Numbered from the stretch's first letter, positions 39,413-49,486 are shown. The stretch is DNA of 54,154 nucleotides from Acetoanaerobium pronyense (GCF_017874355.1 NZ_JAGGLI010000019.1:1-54154); one strand, 5' to 3'. Program-made: numbers and translations. The notes: generated by a model not told the origin, from the sequence alone.

Positions 39413-40384
39413 TTACTTTAACCCATATACATACGGCTTTTTACTTAGTCTATGAATTGCCTCTACAAATCTTATTGTTCCAGTTTCAGCTCTCATTACT
39501 ATGGAATGGGTTATAGCAGTATCATCATGACCAAACACTACACCTTTAAGCAGATTACCTTCCGTGATTCCAGTTGCAGCAAAGTAAACTTCTTCTCCTT
39601 TTACTAGGTCTTCCATCTCAAGAAGATTCTCAGGATTTACTCCCATTTTCATACATCTTTCATATTCTTCATCTTCTTCAGCTATAAGTCTTCCTTGGAA
39701 ATCCCCACCAAGACATTTTATTGCAGCTGCAGCAAGTACCCCTTCTGGTGCCCCTCCAGAGCCTAACATTATATCTATACCAGTATGGTCAAAGCAAGTG
39801 TCTATAGCAGCTGCGACATCTCCATCCATAATAAATTTAATTCTGCATCCCATTTCTCTGCATATCTTTATTAAGTTATGATGTCTCTCTCTATCAAGCA
39901 TGGTAACTGTAAGCTTATCTAACGGCTTGTCAAGCGCATCTGCAGTAGCAATAAGTATATCAGGTACAGGCATATCAAGACTTACTTTCCCTTTAGCTTT
40001 AGGACCTATTGCTATTTTTTGCATATACATATCTGGAGCATGAAGAAGGTTTCCTTTAGGAGCCATTGCAATTACAGATATGGCATTGTTGAACCCTTTT
40101 GCAACTGAAATAGTCCCTTCTACAGGATCTACTGCTATATCTACCTTTTCAAAACCTTCTCCCATTCCTACCTTTTCACCTATGTAGAGCATAGGTGCTT
40201 CGTCCATTTCACCTTCTCCTATTACCACAGTTCCATCTATATCAACAGTTGAAAACATTTTTCTCATAGCTCTAACCGCCGCTTCATCTGCACCGTCTTT
40301 ATCTCCTCTACCAAGATACTTAGCACTCTCTATAGCCGCAGCTTCAGTTACTCTTACTAGGTTAATCGCAAGATTTCTATCCAT
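39413..40384 (-). CDS. glpX: Class II fructose-1,6-bisphosphatase (GlpX), copy 1
   Basis: Hydrolyses fructose-1,6-bisphosphate in gluconeogenesis; some members also act on sedoheptulose bisphosphate. The 323-residue protein has the metal- and substrate-binding motifs GEGEMDEAPML, DPVEGT and the GSGGAPEG loop. AGGGAGG precedes the ATG. It lies 64 bases after copy 2, likely in the same transcript. Confidence 0.94.
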   Translation of the reverse strand: MDRNLAINLVRVTEAAAIESAKYLGRGDKDGADEAAVRAMRKMFSTVDIDGTVVIGEGEMDEAPMLYIGEKVGMGEGFEKVDIAVDPVEGTISVAKGFNNAISVIAMAPKGNLLHAPDMYMQKIAIGPKAKGKVSLDMPVPDILIATADALDKPLDKLTVTMLDRERHHNLIKICREMGCRIKFIMDGDVAAAIDTCFDHTGIDIMLGSGGAPEGVLAAAAIKCLGGDFQGRLIAEEDEEYERCMKMGVNPENLLEMEDLVKGEEVYFAATGITEGNLLKGVVFGHDDTAITHSIVMRAETGTIRFVEAIHRLSKKPYVYGLK

Positions 40385-40448
40385 AACAACCTCCCTTAAT
40401 CTATGATTTTTATTTTACTATATCTAGGCGAATCTTTTAACATATTTT

Positions 40449-41444
40449 TTATATTTCTCTATATTTGTCCATAAGGTTTGTCATTATGCTATTTTTGTCA
40501 AGCCTATGATATGCTTCCACAAACCTAACTGTACCTGTTTTTGACCTCATTACTATAGAGTGAGTTTTCGCCTTATCTCCTTTAAGATAAACTACCCCTT
40601 TTAAAAGGTCACCACTTGTGATTCCAGTAGCTGCAAAAAATATTTCCTCTCCCTTTGCAAGGTCATCCAAAAGAAGTATTTTATATAGTTTTTCCTCATC
40701 AAATCCCATTTCTTTACATCTATTAATTTCTTCTTGGCTAAGAGGATTTAGGCATCCCTGCATGTCTCCTCCAAGGCATTTTACAGCAGCTGCTGTAATT
40801 ACACCTTCTGGAGCTCCTCCTATTCCCATAAATATATCTACCCCAGTTTCTTCAAAACAAGCAGCAAGTGCAGCTGCTATATCTCCATCACTAAACACCT
40901 TGATCCTTGCTCCTACTGCTCTAGCTTCATCTATTATATACTGATGTCTTTCTCTATCTTGAACCATTATTGTAACTTCAGAAACTCTCTTGTCAAGAGC
41001 CTTAGATACTTTAAGAATATTATTAGCTACAGTATCTGTTATATCTATTGCTCCTTTTGCTTCAGGACCCACCACTATTTTTTTCATATATGTATCAGGA
41101 GCTTTAAGTAGACATCCCTTTTCTGCCATGGCAAGTACAGCTATAGAGTTTGGAAGACCTTTAGCAATAAGGCTAGTTCCCTCTAGTGGGTCAACTGCTA
41201 TATCAGTTTCCATTCCTTTTCCAGTCCCAAGCTTTTCCCCTATATATAGCATAGGAGCTTCATCAAGCTCACCCTCACCTATTACAACTTCTCCATCTAT
41301 ATCTATACTTTGAAAAGCTAATCTCATGCCTTCTACAGCTGCTCCATCAGCGCCGTTTTTATCACCTCTGCCCATATATCTTGCCGAAGCAAGTGCAGCA
41401 GTTTCAGTTACTCTAACCAGTTCAAGTGCAAGATTTCTACCCAT
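40449..41444 (-). CDS. glpX: Class II fructose-1,6-bisphosphatase (GlpX), copy 2
   Basis: Paralogue of the downstream copy, about 331 residues, with GEGELDEAPML, DPLEGT and GIGGAPEG intact. The ATG at 41444 is chosen because GGAGG lies five bases before it; a longer frame reaches 41537 but its first codons overlap the promoter. Controlled by a perfect consensus promoter. The two enzymes may differ in regulation or substrate (inference). Confidence 0.93.
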   Translation of the reverse strand: MGRNLALELVRVTETAALASARYMGRGDKNGADGAAVEGMRLAFQSIDIDGEVVIGEGELDEAPMLYIGEKLGTGKGMETDIAVDPLEGTSLIAKGLPNSIAVLAMAEKGCLLKAPDTYMKKIVVGPEAKGAIDITDTVANNILKVSKALDKRVSEVTIMVQDRERHQYIIDEARAVGARIKVFSDGDIAAALAACFEETGVDIFMGIGGAPEGVITAAAVKCLGGDMQGCLNPLSQEEINRCKEMGFDEEKLYKILLLDDLAKGEEIFFAATGITSGDLLKGVVYLKGDKAKTHSIVMRSKTGTVRFVEAYHRLDKNSIMTNLMDKYREI

Positions 41445-41536
41445 CATATCCTCCATATCAAAACTAAAAATATTTTCATAACAAACCTTATGGCTTTTAT
41501 ATAAACCATAAAGTATATCACAATCATCAACTAACA

Positions 41537-41565
41537 ATTATATAGGATGACATTATTACTGTCAA
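41537..41565 (-). promoter_or_regulatory. Perfect consensus promoter of the glpX pair
   Basis: Minus strand TTGACA (41560-41565), exactly 17 bases, TATAAT (41537-41542). The spacer holds the dyad GACA-N7-TGTC. The leader to the copy 2 start is about 85 bases and contains a TTATGG/CCATAA dyad. Confidence 0.75.
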
Positions 41566-41605
41566 AATTATATTTTGAATTAATTAAGTTTGTATGGGTA
41601 TAAAT

Positions 41606-41613
41606 CATACTGT
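41606..41613 (+). promoter_or_regulatory. Possible sporulation-type -10 for gerW
   Basis: CATACTGT is close to the sigma-E -10 CATACAAT, with a partial -35 match (TAAGTTT) 14 bases upstream. GTATG (41592-41596) and CATAC (41606-41610) also form a dyad. Weak evidence. Confidence 0.3.
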
Positions 41614-41653
41614 GATTTTAATGAAACAATTCTTTTAAAGAGGGGGAAGTTTT

Positions 41654-42085
41654 ATGAAATTTAAAGCTGGCAAAAACGTAGCAGTATCAGAAATAATAGA
41701 GTCTTTAAAATCAGCTGATGTAAATCATGTATTTGGAGAGGCAACAGAAAAATACGGAAAAACAATAATCCCAGTGGGAAAAGTATGCTGCAGCTTTGGA
41801 TATGGGTTTGGCTCATCGAATACAGAGGATTCTGATGCAGAAACCTCAGCAGATAAAGATGGTAAAGAAGATGGCTTTGGAGGTGGGGGAGGAGCTAGTT
41901 TTAAAATAAAGCCTGTTGGCTATATAGAAGTAACTCCAAGCTGTACGAAGTTTGTAAAGACACCTCTTTTTTCTTTCAAATCCGCTCTTCTTGGTGTATC
42001 TTTATTCAAGATGGGAGCAATGTTTGGTCTATGTCTTGCGGGAATGCTCTATTGCAAGAAAAAACATTACTATAATCATCACTAA
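41654..42085 (+). CDS. gerW: GerW/YtfJ family sporulation protein
   Basis: In Bacillus YtfJ/GerW is a spore inner-membrane protein involved in germination. The 143-residue protein begins with the family's conserved region (about 1-55, IIPVGKVCCSFGYGFG), has an acidic gly-rich linker (about 60-80) and a VGYIEVTP strand, then a hydrophobic C-terminal segment (about 110-132). GGGGGA precedes the ATG. Single gene with its own terminator; marks a spore-forming host. Confidence 0.9.
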   Translation: MKFKAGKNVAVSEIIESLKSADVNHVFGEATEKYGKTIIPVGKVCCSFGYGFGSSNTEDSDAETSADKDGKEDGFGGGGGASFKIKPVGYIEVTPSCTKFVKTPLFSFKSALLGVSLFKMGAMFGLCLAGMLYCKKKHYYNHH

Positions 42086-42112
42086 TTTTTATAATTGTAT
42101 CTATATACCTAT

Positions 42113-42157
42113 AAACGCCACTTGATTTATTTCAATGGCGTCTTTTATATATTTTTT
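42113..42157 (+). terminator. Terminator of gerW
   Basis: ACGCCA (42115-42120) with TGGCGT (42136-42141), inner pairing TTGA/TCAA, followed by a T-rich tail. Confidence 0.75.
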
Positions 42158-42251
42158 AATTTATATTACTATTCAGGACTTCCATATATGTTAAAATTAA
42201 ATCAATATAGATTTAAAATAGTTTTACCAAAAAAATTAAGGGGAGATTTAT

Positions 42252-44255
42252 GTGAAAAAAGGGTTAGCTTTAAAAATCACAATCTATATAGGCCTATTTG
42301 CACTGTCTATTGGACTAATAGTCGGGGGAGTATCTATTTTTATTAGTCGAAATCATATTGTTAAAGAGACCGAAAGCGGAATGGCTAGAGTAACTTCTTT
42401 AGGGACTGAAAAAATAGAGATGGCGGTTAATAGTAGATTAGAAATTCTTCACGAGCTTGCTAAAAGAGAACGAACCCAATCAATGGATTTTGAAACTCAA
42501 AGAAGCTCGTTAATAGATGATGTAAAGAGACTTGGGTATCTTGATATGGCAATAGTAGATTTAAATGGTCAGGCAAGATATGTATTAGAGGAAAATACAG
42601 CTGATTTGTCAGATAGAGGATATATTAAAAAGGCCCTTTCTGGTGAGCCTGCAGTTTCCGATGTAATTATAAGTAAGGTAACAAACAGCGCTGTTCTTAT
42701 GTATGCTGTTCCAATAGAATATGATGGTGAAGTCCTTGGAGTATTACTTGCCCGCCGAGATGGAAATGCTCTTGCTGAAATCACTTCAGATATGGGCTAC
42801 GGTGAGACTGGATATGCATATGTAATAAATGACAAAGGGATTGTTGTAGCTCACCCCAACAGAGATCTTGTTATGAATCAGTTTCAGCCTATAGAAGAAT
42901 CTCAGGCTAATCCTGATTTAATTCCTTTATCTCAGCTTTTCTCTAAGGTGCTTGATGAAAAAGATGGAATCTCTACATATACCTACGAAGGGGAAGATCT
43001 TTATGCTTCATATTCACCAATAGTTGGAACTAACTGGACTTTGATTATTACAGCAAACCAAGAAGAAGTGAATGAAGGAGTATCAAGACTTACGAGATTG
43101 CTAGCTTTGATAGTCTTTTCCATACTTATTCTCTCAATTTTAATATCCTATACACTGGGAAAATCATTAGCAAGCCCTATTATAAAACTTACGGACATTG
43201 TAAAAAAACAGTCAAATTTGGATTTTAGTAAGATTGACTCTAAATCTACCGAAGTCTTAAAAAATAGAAAAGACGAGATTGGCCTCATGGCAACTGAACT
43301 TATATTTATGTCAGAAAACTTAAGAACTCTTTTAATTAATGTTTCAGATACAGCAAGTAATGTCTCTGCTACTTCTGAAGAACTTACAGCAGCATCTGAA
43401 CAATCAGCTAGAGCTTCAGAGGAAGTTGCTCAGGCTGTAAATGAAATAGCAAAAGGGTCTTCTGACCAAGCAAGCAATATATCCGATGCATCATCATCTC
43501 TTGAACTACTTGGAAAGAATATAGAGAATAATAAGTTCAAGAGCATAGAGCTCCTTGATTCTTCGAGTGAGATTTCTGCTCTTGTAGACTCAGGTACTGA
43601 AATAGTGAGAGTTCTTGATCAAAAGACCAAGGATAACAGTGATGCTGCAAAAACAGTATTTGAAAGTATATTAAAAACTAGAGAAAGCTCAAACAAGATT
43701 GGGGAATCTAGCGCACTTATAACCACCATAGCTGATCAGACCAACCTTCTTGCCCTTAATGCTTCTATTGAGGCTGCTAGAGCAGGAGAACATGGAAGAG
43801 GTTTTGCTGTTGTTGCAGATGAAATAAGAAAGCTTGCAGAGCAATCTAGAAGTACTACATCAGTAATAGACGAAATGGTGGAAAAATTAAAAACAGATGC
43901 TGAAGTTGCTGTAAAGAAAATGGAGGAAGCTGGTACAATAGTAAGGCTTCAGGAAGAAAGCGTATCCGAGACTCGAGATACCTTTGAAAATATCTCCTTA
44001 GCCATAAAAAAATCCGAACAAATGGTCAACGAGATTTCAGCCTCAGCAGAAGGTATGAACGTAAGAAAAGAAAGTATTTTAGCAAATATAGAAAGACTTT
44101 CAGTGGTATCTGAAGAAAATGCCGCTTCCACCGAGGAAACTTCAGCAACTATCGAAGAGCAGACAGCATCAGCAGAGGAGATTGCAAATGCAAGTGCTGA
44201 ACTTTCTGATATGGCTCAAAATCTTCAAGATATGATAATGAGATTTAAATTCTAA
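42252..44255 (+). CDS. Methyl-accepting chemotaxis protein
   Basis: Transmembrane chemoreceptor acting through CheA/CheW on flagella. The 667-residue protein has membrane segment 1 (about 8-31), a dCache-type extracellular sensing domain (about 35-275), segment 2 (about 280-300), a HAMP domain (about 305-355) and a coiled-coil signalling domain with the hairpin [16 protein letters not shown] and [16 protein letters not shown]. The start is GTG after AAGGGGA. Ligand unknown; the dCache often binds amino acids or organic acids. No other chemotaxis genes are in the window. Confidence 0.93.
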   Translation: MKKGLALKITIYIGLFALSIGLIVGGVSIFISRNHIVKETESGMARVTSLGTEKIEMAVNSRLEILHELAKRERTQSMDFETQRSSLIDDVKRLGYLDMAIVDLNGQARYVLEENTADLSDRGYIKKALSGEPAVSDVIISKVTNSAVLMYAVPIEYDGEVLGVLLARRDGNALAEITSDMGYGETGYAYVINDKGIVVAHPNRDLVMNQFQPIEESQANPDLIPLSQLFSKVLDEKDGISTYTYEGEDLYASYSPIVGTNWTLIITANQEEVNEGVSRLTRLLALIVFSILILSILISYTLGKSLASPIIKLTDIVKKQSNLDFSKIDSKSTEVLKNRKDEIGLMATELIFMSENLRTLLINVSDTASNVSATSEELTAASEQSARASEEVAQAVNEIAKGSSDQASNISDASSSLELLGKNIENNKFKSIELLDSSSEISALVDSGTEIVRVLDQKTKDNSDAAKTVFESILKTRESSNKIGESSALITTIADQTNLLALNASIEAARAGEHGRGFAVVADEIRKLAEQSRSTTSVIDEMVEKLKTDAEVAVKKMEEAGTIVRLQEESVSETRDTFENISLAIKKSEQMVNEISASAEGMNVRKESILANIERLSVVSEENAASTEETSATIEEQTASAEEIANASAELSDMAQNLQDMIMRFKF

Positions 44256-44277
44256 TATATTTATTTCATCTAATTTT

Positions 44278-44339
44278 AAAAGCCAAAAGTTTTGGAACAT
44301 CCTTTTTATTGGATAATCCTTCAAACTTTTGGCTTTTTT
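44278..44339. terminator. Long hairpin between chemoreceptor and aminoacylase
   Basis: AGCCAAAAGTTT (44281-44292) with AAACTTTTGGCT (44323-44334), with an inner ATCC/GGAT stem, and T6 on the plus strand. Bidirectional. Confidence 0.75.
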
Positions 44340-44399
44340 ATTGGTTAAGGCCAAATATTAATATGCCCCTTACCAATCTTCTATTTCTTTGCTTTACTC

Positions 44400-45767
44400 T
44401 TATTTCATTATTTTTATTGCTTTTCCAGTTCTTTTTTCAAAGATTTCATTTTCCTTTACAGCAATTTTCCCATCAATAATAACATATTTTATTCCCTTTG
44501 GAGGTAAAGTAGGATTCATAAAATCTGCCTTATCTATTATTTCTTCAGGGTCAAATATTACTATATCTGCATCCATATTCTCTTTTATACTTCCTTTTTT
44601 ATCTAACCCTAATCTTTTTGCTGGGTCTATTGTCATCTTTTTTATGGCTTCAATAAGACTTAATTCTTTATCATCTCGCACATATTTACCAAGCACTCTA
44701 GGAAATGTACCAGCACCCCTTGGATGTCCCTGTCCCTTTCTATATAGACCATCACTTGCAACATAAACAAATGGTGATTTGATTGCTTCAACCACTTCTT
44801 CTTCATTCATCACAAATGCCACTACCAGCATTTGAGGATGCTCTTTCCTTACTCTATTGAAAAGCTCTTCATTGCAGTAAACACCTTTATATGGCTCTTC
44901 CGTAAGAAGGATATCCTGATAGGTTTTGTTCCAAAGTTCAAAGCAACCTTCATCAAATACCGCAGAACCTATATATGTGCTAAATGCATCATATGGATAA
45001 CAATCTGCTGTTATATCAAGGCCTTCATCTCTTGCAGATTTAATTAAATCTAAAGATTCTTTCATCATTCCATAAGCACTACAGCTTCCCAGATGAGATA
45101 TCTGCATTGGCTTTCCTGTCTTTCTTGAAATTTCAATAAGTTCCTTAATAGACTCTATTGCATACTTTGCATCCTTTCTAAAATGTGCAGAGAGAAGTAT
45201 ATCAAGGTCTTTTACATACTCTGTTAATGATAGTATTTCATCAAGGGTTATTCCAGGTGAATATTCAAGACCGAAAGAAAGACCAATAGCTCCTTGCTTT
45301 AGTATATCTTCTCTTAATATCTTTCCCATCTTCTCTATTTCATCAGCAGTGGCAGCCCTATATCTATCATCTATGCCTACCTTTGCTCTAAGGAAATTAT
45401 GGCCTGTAAACTGCAGATAATTTACAGGTGCTCCATTTTTATCGATAAATCCGAAAAACTCCTTTACAGATTGCCTATTGTTTCCACAGTTCCCGCCTAC
45501 ACATGTAGTAGCACCCATCAGAAGCATTTTGTTTGCTATATCATAGTCGTCTCCATCCACAGTTTCTCCTATTACCTCTTCGTGCATATGAATATCCACA
45601 AATCCCGGAGAAACTATCATTCCACTAGCATTTATTTCTTTCTCATATACCCCTTTTAGCTCCCCTTGTTTTGCAATCTCTATTATTTTACCGTCTTTTA
45701 TTCCTATATCTGCAATCTCAAATTTCATTGAATCAAAATCCGGAATACTTCCATTTATTATTTTCAT
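44400..45767 (-). CDS. D-aminoacylase / N-acyl-D-amino-acid deacylase family amidohydrolase
   Basis: Zinc amidohydrolase that removes acyl groups from N-acyl-D-amino acids. The 455-residue protein has HMH in GFVDIHMHEE, the CVGGNCGN cysteine motif, QISHLGS, and ADCYPYDAF. It is the last gene of a minus-strand run IclR-transporter-M20-this gene, so it is probably part of a catabolic path for acylated or dipeptide-like amino acids. Exact substrate unknown. AAGGAGG precedes the ATG. Confidence 0.88.
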   Translation of the reverse strand: MKIINGSIPDFDSMKFEIADIGIKDGKIIEIAKQGELKGVYEKEINASGMIVSPGFVDIHMHEEVIGETVDGDDYDIANKMLLMGATTCVGGNCGNNRQSVKEFFGFIDKNGAPVNYLQFTGHNFLRAKVGIDDRYRAATADEIEKMGKILREDILKQGAIGLSFGLEYSPGITLDEILSLTEYVKDLDILLSAHFRKDAKYAIESIKELIEISRKTGKPMQISHLGSCSAYGMMKESLDLIKSARDEGLDITADCYPYDAFSTYIGSAVFDEGCFELWNKTYQDILLTEEPYKGVYCNEELFNRVRKEHPQMLVVAFVMNEEEVVEAIKSPFVYVASDGLYRKGQGHPRGAGTFPRVLGKYVRDDKELSLIEAIKKMTIDPAKRLGLDKKGSIKENMDADIVIFDPEEIIDKADFMNPTLPPKGIKYVIIDGKIAVKENEIFEKRTGKAIKIMK

Positions 45768-45823
45768 TAAAAGTCCTCCTTAAATCCACTATAAAAAATT
45801 GACTTAATAAAATCTCACTTTTT

Positions 45824-47011
45824 TTATTGATTACAAAAATCAATTGCTATCTTTGCATATATGTCAACATAATCCACAAGCTGATTTACAGGTACTTTTT
45901 CATCTTTAGTATGAGAATAAGCTATATCTCCTGGTCCTGTTACTACTGTTGGAATTTTTGCAAAGCCGCTTAAAAGAGCTGCATCAGTCCACCCTCTTCT
46001 TCTTGTAATTTCAGGCATTTTTCCTATCTTTTCTTTAATAGATTTTTTTACAGAATTTACAATAGGGTGATTTTCATCAGTAATTAGATAAAGGTGGTCT
46101 AGGGTAAGCATATTGTTTGGCATTCTTGTAATCTCTGCATCAAAATCAGGATCTTCTTTTTTTAATATGTCTATTACTTCCTGATACTCCTTTATCACAC
46201 TCTCTACACTTTCTCCAGGGATATATCTTCTGTCTATTTTGATAGAGCACCAGTCAGCAACTGTACTAGGCTGATTTCCCCCTTCTATTTTTCCAAAATT
46301 CATTACAGACGGCCCCATAAATTCATTGTCTCTATCCTTGAGCTTCGGCATGACCTGCTCTTCAATTTTTAAAATTAGTTTTGCAGCCTTGGATATGGCA
46401 TTTACCCCAAGGTTAGGCACCCCTCCATGAGCTGCTTTTCCTTTCACTTTAATCTCAAGCCATTCAAGACCTCTATGTCCTATAGCATACTCATAATTTG
46501 AAGGCTCTCCAACTATCGCTCCATCTGCTTTTATCCCATTTTTCACAAGATACTCAGTTCCTTCACTGCGTTCTTCTTCTCCGATTACGCCTGCAAAAAT
46601 AATATTTCCATTTAGCTTAGCCCCTGCTCTTTTAAGGCCCACCATAGCAATAAGCATAGATGCTATAGCACCCTTCATGTCATTGCCGCCTCTTCCCCAT
46701 ACAAAACCATCTTTCACTTCACCACCATATGGCTCTATAGTCATATCATATGGCGGGACTGTATCAGTATGACCGTTAAAAAGAAGGGTTTTTCCATCTC
46801 CTTCTCCCTTAATATATGCCATTACATTTGTTCTTTCACCATCTACCTCTATAAGCTCTGTTTCAAGCCCTTCTTTTTTGCAAAATTCATAGATAAACTG
46901 AGCCACTTCTTTTTCCCTTCCCGGTGTATCTACATGACTTGGAATTTTAACAAGCTCCCTTGTAAGCTCTATCACTTCATCCTCTTTTACATAATCAAAT
47001 ATATTAAACAT
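45824..47011 (-). CDS. M20 family deacylase/peptidase (ArgE/DapE-like)
   Basis: Dizinc hydrolase of small amide bonds. The 395-residue protein has GHTDTVPP, the GRGGNDMKG metal motif, the catalytic GEEERSEG and the C-terminal YSHTKDE histidine, with a dimerisation insertion (about 175-300). Family members include acetylornithine deacetylase, desuccinylase and dipeptidases; this cannot be narrowed further. It lies between the transporter and the D-aminoacylase, which suggests amino-acid-derivative catabolism rather than biosynthesis. Confidence 0.86.
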   Translation of the reverse strand: MFNIFDYVKEDEVIELTRELVKIPSHVDTPGREKEVAQFIYEFCKKEGLETELIEVDGERTNVMAYIKGEGDGKTLLFNGHTDTVPPYDMTIEPYGGEVKDGFVWGRGGNDMKGAIASMLIAMVGLKRAGAKLNGNIIFAGVIGEEERSEGTEYLVKNGIKADGAIVGEPSNYEYAIGHRGLEWLEIKVKGKAAHGGVPNLGVNAISKAAKLILKIEEQVMPKLKDRDNEFMGPSVMNFGKIEGGNQPSTVADWCSIKIDRRYIPGESVESVIKEYQEVIDILKKEDPDFDAEITRMPNNMLTLDHLYLITDENHPIVNSVKKSIKEKIGKMPEITRRRGWTDAALLSGFAKIPTVVTGPGDIAYSHTKDEKVPVNQLVDYVDIYAKIAIDFCNQ

Positions 47012-47026
47012 ATTTTCCCCCTTAAG

Positions 47027-47065
47027 CGAAAGGCCATGGAAGAAAATCTGTCCATGACCTTTTCG
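47027..47065 (-). other. Intercistronic hairpin before the M20 gene
   Basis: CGAAAGG-CATGGA (47027-47040) pairs with TCCATG-CCTTTTCG (47051-47065) with small bulges. It ends just before the AAGGGGGA site of the M20 gene and has no T-run, so an RNA-processing or translation-control role is likelier than termination. Confidence 0.5.
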
Positions 47066-47140
47066 TCTAATGTTGATGTGAAATTGGACTTACTAAATTA
47101 ATTATTTTTAAATGCCTTATTTATACTCTAGTTTAAACTT

Positions 47141-48559
47141 TTAGAAAGGTCCGTACTGTATTACATCTGCAATTATCATAAATACTGCTCCAATTCCTAT
47201 CCATATAAGCATAAGCGGCCATAAGAATTTTACCCATCTTTCATAAGGAACTCTACCTATTGAAAGAGCAGCCATAAGTGTTGCAGACGTAGGTATTATC
47301 GAGTTTGTAAATCCATCACCAAACTGATATGCCATTACTGCCGTCTGTCTTGTAACTCCAATTATGTCTGAAAGTGGAGTCATTATTGGCATAGTAGCTG
47401 CTGCTTGACCACTTCCTGAAGGTATGAAGAAGTTTATTATTACCTGTACTAACATCATTCCAACTACTGCTATACTACTTGGAAGAGTTTGAATTGCTGA
47501 TGCCAGTCCATTTATAAGTGTATCTATAATCATACCATCTTGCATTACTACAAGTATTCCTCTTGCAACTCCAACTACAAGAGCTCCAAATACTATACCT
47601 CTTGCTCCTTCAACAAACTCTTTTGCAAGCTTGCTAGGCCCCATCTTACCTAAAAGACCTCCTATGATTCCCATAGCAAGAAAGGCTGAAGCAATCTCTG
47701 TGATATACCATCCTAATTGGAATACTCCATAAATAATAAAACCAAATCCAATCACTATAGTTGTAAGGACAAGATAATGCTGCTTTTCAAAAGCTGGAAC
47801 GTCATTTAAATCCATAATCTTGTGCTTTTGCTCTGCTTCAAGATCACTTACTACACTGTTTTCCATATTATCTTGAACTTTTGCAGCATATCTCATTACA
47901 TATATCATAGTCACAATAAGCATAACTACAAGAACAACAAGTCTAAGACCAATTCCTGAAAAAAGAGGTACCTCTGCTATCCCTTGAGCAACCCCTACAG
48001 TAAATGGATTCATAAAACCAGATGAGAATCCCACAGCAGCTCCAAGAGTTATCATTGCAGTACCCACTATGGCATCATAGCCTAGCGCCCTTGCAAGAGC
48101 TATACCAATAGGGACAAAGACTATGGTCTCCTCCGCCATCCCAAAGGTCCCCCCACCTATGGAAAATATCACCATGAATATAGGAATCATAAACTTTTCC
48201 TTACCCTTAAGACTAAGAGCAATTTTGCTAATTCCGGCTTCTATAGCTCCAGTTGAAGCTATCATCTGAAACGCTCCCCCAACTATAAAAATAAAGAAGA
48301 TTATTCCTGATGCAGCTGACATTCCATTAGGTATAGACTGCATTAGATCAAAAGGTCCTATAGGACTTGGGTCAACCAGATGAAATGATGCAGGATCTAC
48401 AACTGTTCTCCCTGTTGCGGGGTCTTCTACTCTCTCATAAGTACCTGCCGGCACTATGTATGTCAGTAAGGACATTATAATAATTACACTAAAAAGTATG
48501 ACATACGTATGGGGTACCTTTGAAAATTTCTTGTTTTCAACTTGGACGTTTTGACTCAT
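47141..48559 (-). CDS. YfcC family membrane transporter
   Basis: Polytopic carrier (472 residues, about 11-13 membrane segments) of the COG1288/DcuC-like group, related to arginine/ornithine antiporter and short-chain carriers. Conserved SGSGQAAATMPIMTP and AYQFGDGFTNSI motifs are present. It lies downstream of an IclR regulator and upstream of M20 and D-aminoacylase genes, so it probably imports their substrate (inference). AGAGGAGG precedes the ATG. Confidence 0.87.
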   Translation of the reverse strand: MSQNVQVENKKFSKVPHTYVILFSVIIIMSLLTYIVPAGTYERVEDPATGRTVVDPASFHLVDPSPIGPFDLMQSIPNGMSAASGIIFFIFIVGGAFQMIASTGAIEAGISKIALSLKGKEKFMIPIFMVIFSIGGGTFGMAEETIVFVPIGIALARALGYDAIVGTAMITLGAAVGFSSGFMNPFTVGVAQGIAEVPLFSGIGLRLVVLVVMLIVTMIYVMRYAAKVQDNMENSVVSDLEAEQKHKIMDLNDVPAFEKQHYLVLTTIVIGFGFIIYGVFQLGWYITEIASAFLAMGIIGGLLGKMGPSKLAKEFVEGARGIVFGALVVGVARGILVVMQDGMIIDTLINGLASAIQTLPSSIAVVGMMLVQVIINFFIPSGSGQAAATMPIMTPLSDIIGVTRQTAVMAYQFGDGFTNSIIPTSATLMAALSIGRVPYERWVKFLWPLMLIWIGIGAVFMIIADVIQYGPF

Positions 48560-48668
48560 CTTTTATTCCTCCTCTTTTTGATATTAATTTATTTTTATAA
48601 TCCTACTTCATAACCTCCTTTCCATATATATATCAACTCCATTAACTAACTTAATATTTTTGACACTT

Positions 48669-49424
48669 TTAAGGAATAAGCTTTGATATTTTGTTTGCAC
48701 CTTCAATTATTTTCAATTTAAGAAACTCAAAATCCTTTTCATCTAATGTTCCTTTAACTACAGCCGCTGCTATGGATCCTACTACCTGACCCCTTGAGTT
48801 TCTAATTGGAGCACCTATCCCCATCGCTCCTATCATTCCTTCTTCATCACTTATTGCATAACCTTGTTTTCTAATTTTTTCATATTCTCTAAGAAGTTCA
48901 TCGGGATTTGTAATGCTATATGGTGTTTTTTGGGGAAGATATGTCCTTTTTACTATATCTACAAGCTCTTCCCATGGCTCATAAAAAGCCATTATTGTCT
49001 TTCCATAAGCACCCGAATTTATGGGGTATACAGTACCTGGACTATATCCTATTTTAATTGGTTGGAAATTTTCAATTTCAAATATATTTACAATCTTATC
49101 ACCACTAAGCACAGAATAGCCTACTGACTGATTGGTCTCCCTAGCAACCTCCGTCACTATATATCTTATCTGATCCATACTATTTAGACTCAGGAGATAA
49201 CTGTTTCCAATTCTATAAGCTTCAGGTCCTAATGAGTATTTTTTTGTTATTGGATTTTGAAGAATCATCATTTCTTTTATAAAAGAATTTATTATTCTAT
49301 GGACTGAACTTCTGTTTATTTTGAGTTCTTTGCTAATGTCCAATGCTGTCATTTCGTAAGGAGGCTCAGCAAGTCTCTTTAAAGTAGCTATTGCCTTTTC
49401 GATAGATGTATTTCCCGAAGTCAT
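48669..49424 (-). CDS. IclR family transcriptional regulator
   Basis: DNA-binding repressor or activator. The 251-residue protein has an N-terminal winged HTH (about 7-65, LDISKELKINRSSVHR) and the IclR effector domain (about 75-250, with GAYGKTIMAF). It is divergent from nothing; it heads the transporter-M20-aminoacylase run, so it likely controls that run. Two palindromes lie upstream. ATGGAGGGG precedes the ATG. Confidence 0.92.
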   Translation of the reverse strand: MTSGNTSIEKAIATLKRLAEPPYEMTALDISKELKINRSSVHRIINSFIKEMMILQNPITKKYSLGPEAYRIGNSYLLSLNSMDQIRYIVTEVARETNQSVGYSVLSGDKIVNIFEIENFQPIKIGYSPGTVYPINSGAYGKTIMAFYEPWEELVDIVKRTYLPQKTPYSITNPDELLREYEKIRKQGYAISDEEGMIGAMGIGAPIRNSRGQVVGSIAAAVVKGTLDEKDFEFLKLKIIEGANKISKLIP

Positions 49425-49441
49425 ATTACCCCTCCATCACT

Positions 49442-49456
49442 GTTCATAATATGAAC
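49442..49456. promoter_or_regulatory. Perfect 15-bp palindrome before the IclR gene
   Basis: GTTCATA-A-TATGAAC, 17 bases before the ATG, overlapping a possible -10 (TATTAT) on the minus strand. A repressor here would block transcription. Confidence 0.5.
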
Positions 49457-49486
49457 TAGAGTTTGCTATATAAACTTTAAATTTTT

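Noticed and set aside
41445-41537. Longer start for the second glpX
   Set aside because: It would overlap the perfect promoter and skip the GGAGG-spaced ATG.
48603-48611. Two-codon ATG-AAG-stop behind an AGGAGG-like site before the transporter gene (minus strand)
   Set aside because: The site is only two bases from the ATG, too close for normal initiation, and a two-residue peptide cannot be supported. The real start has its own good site.
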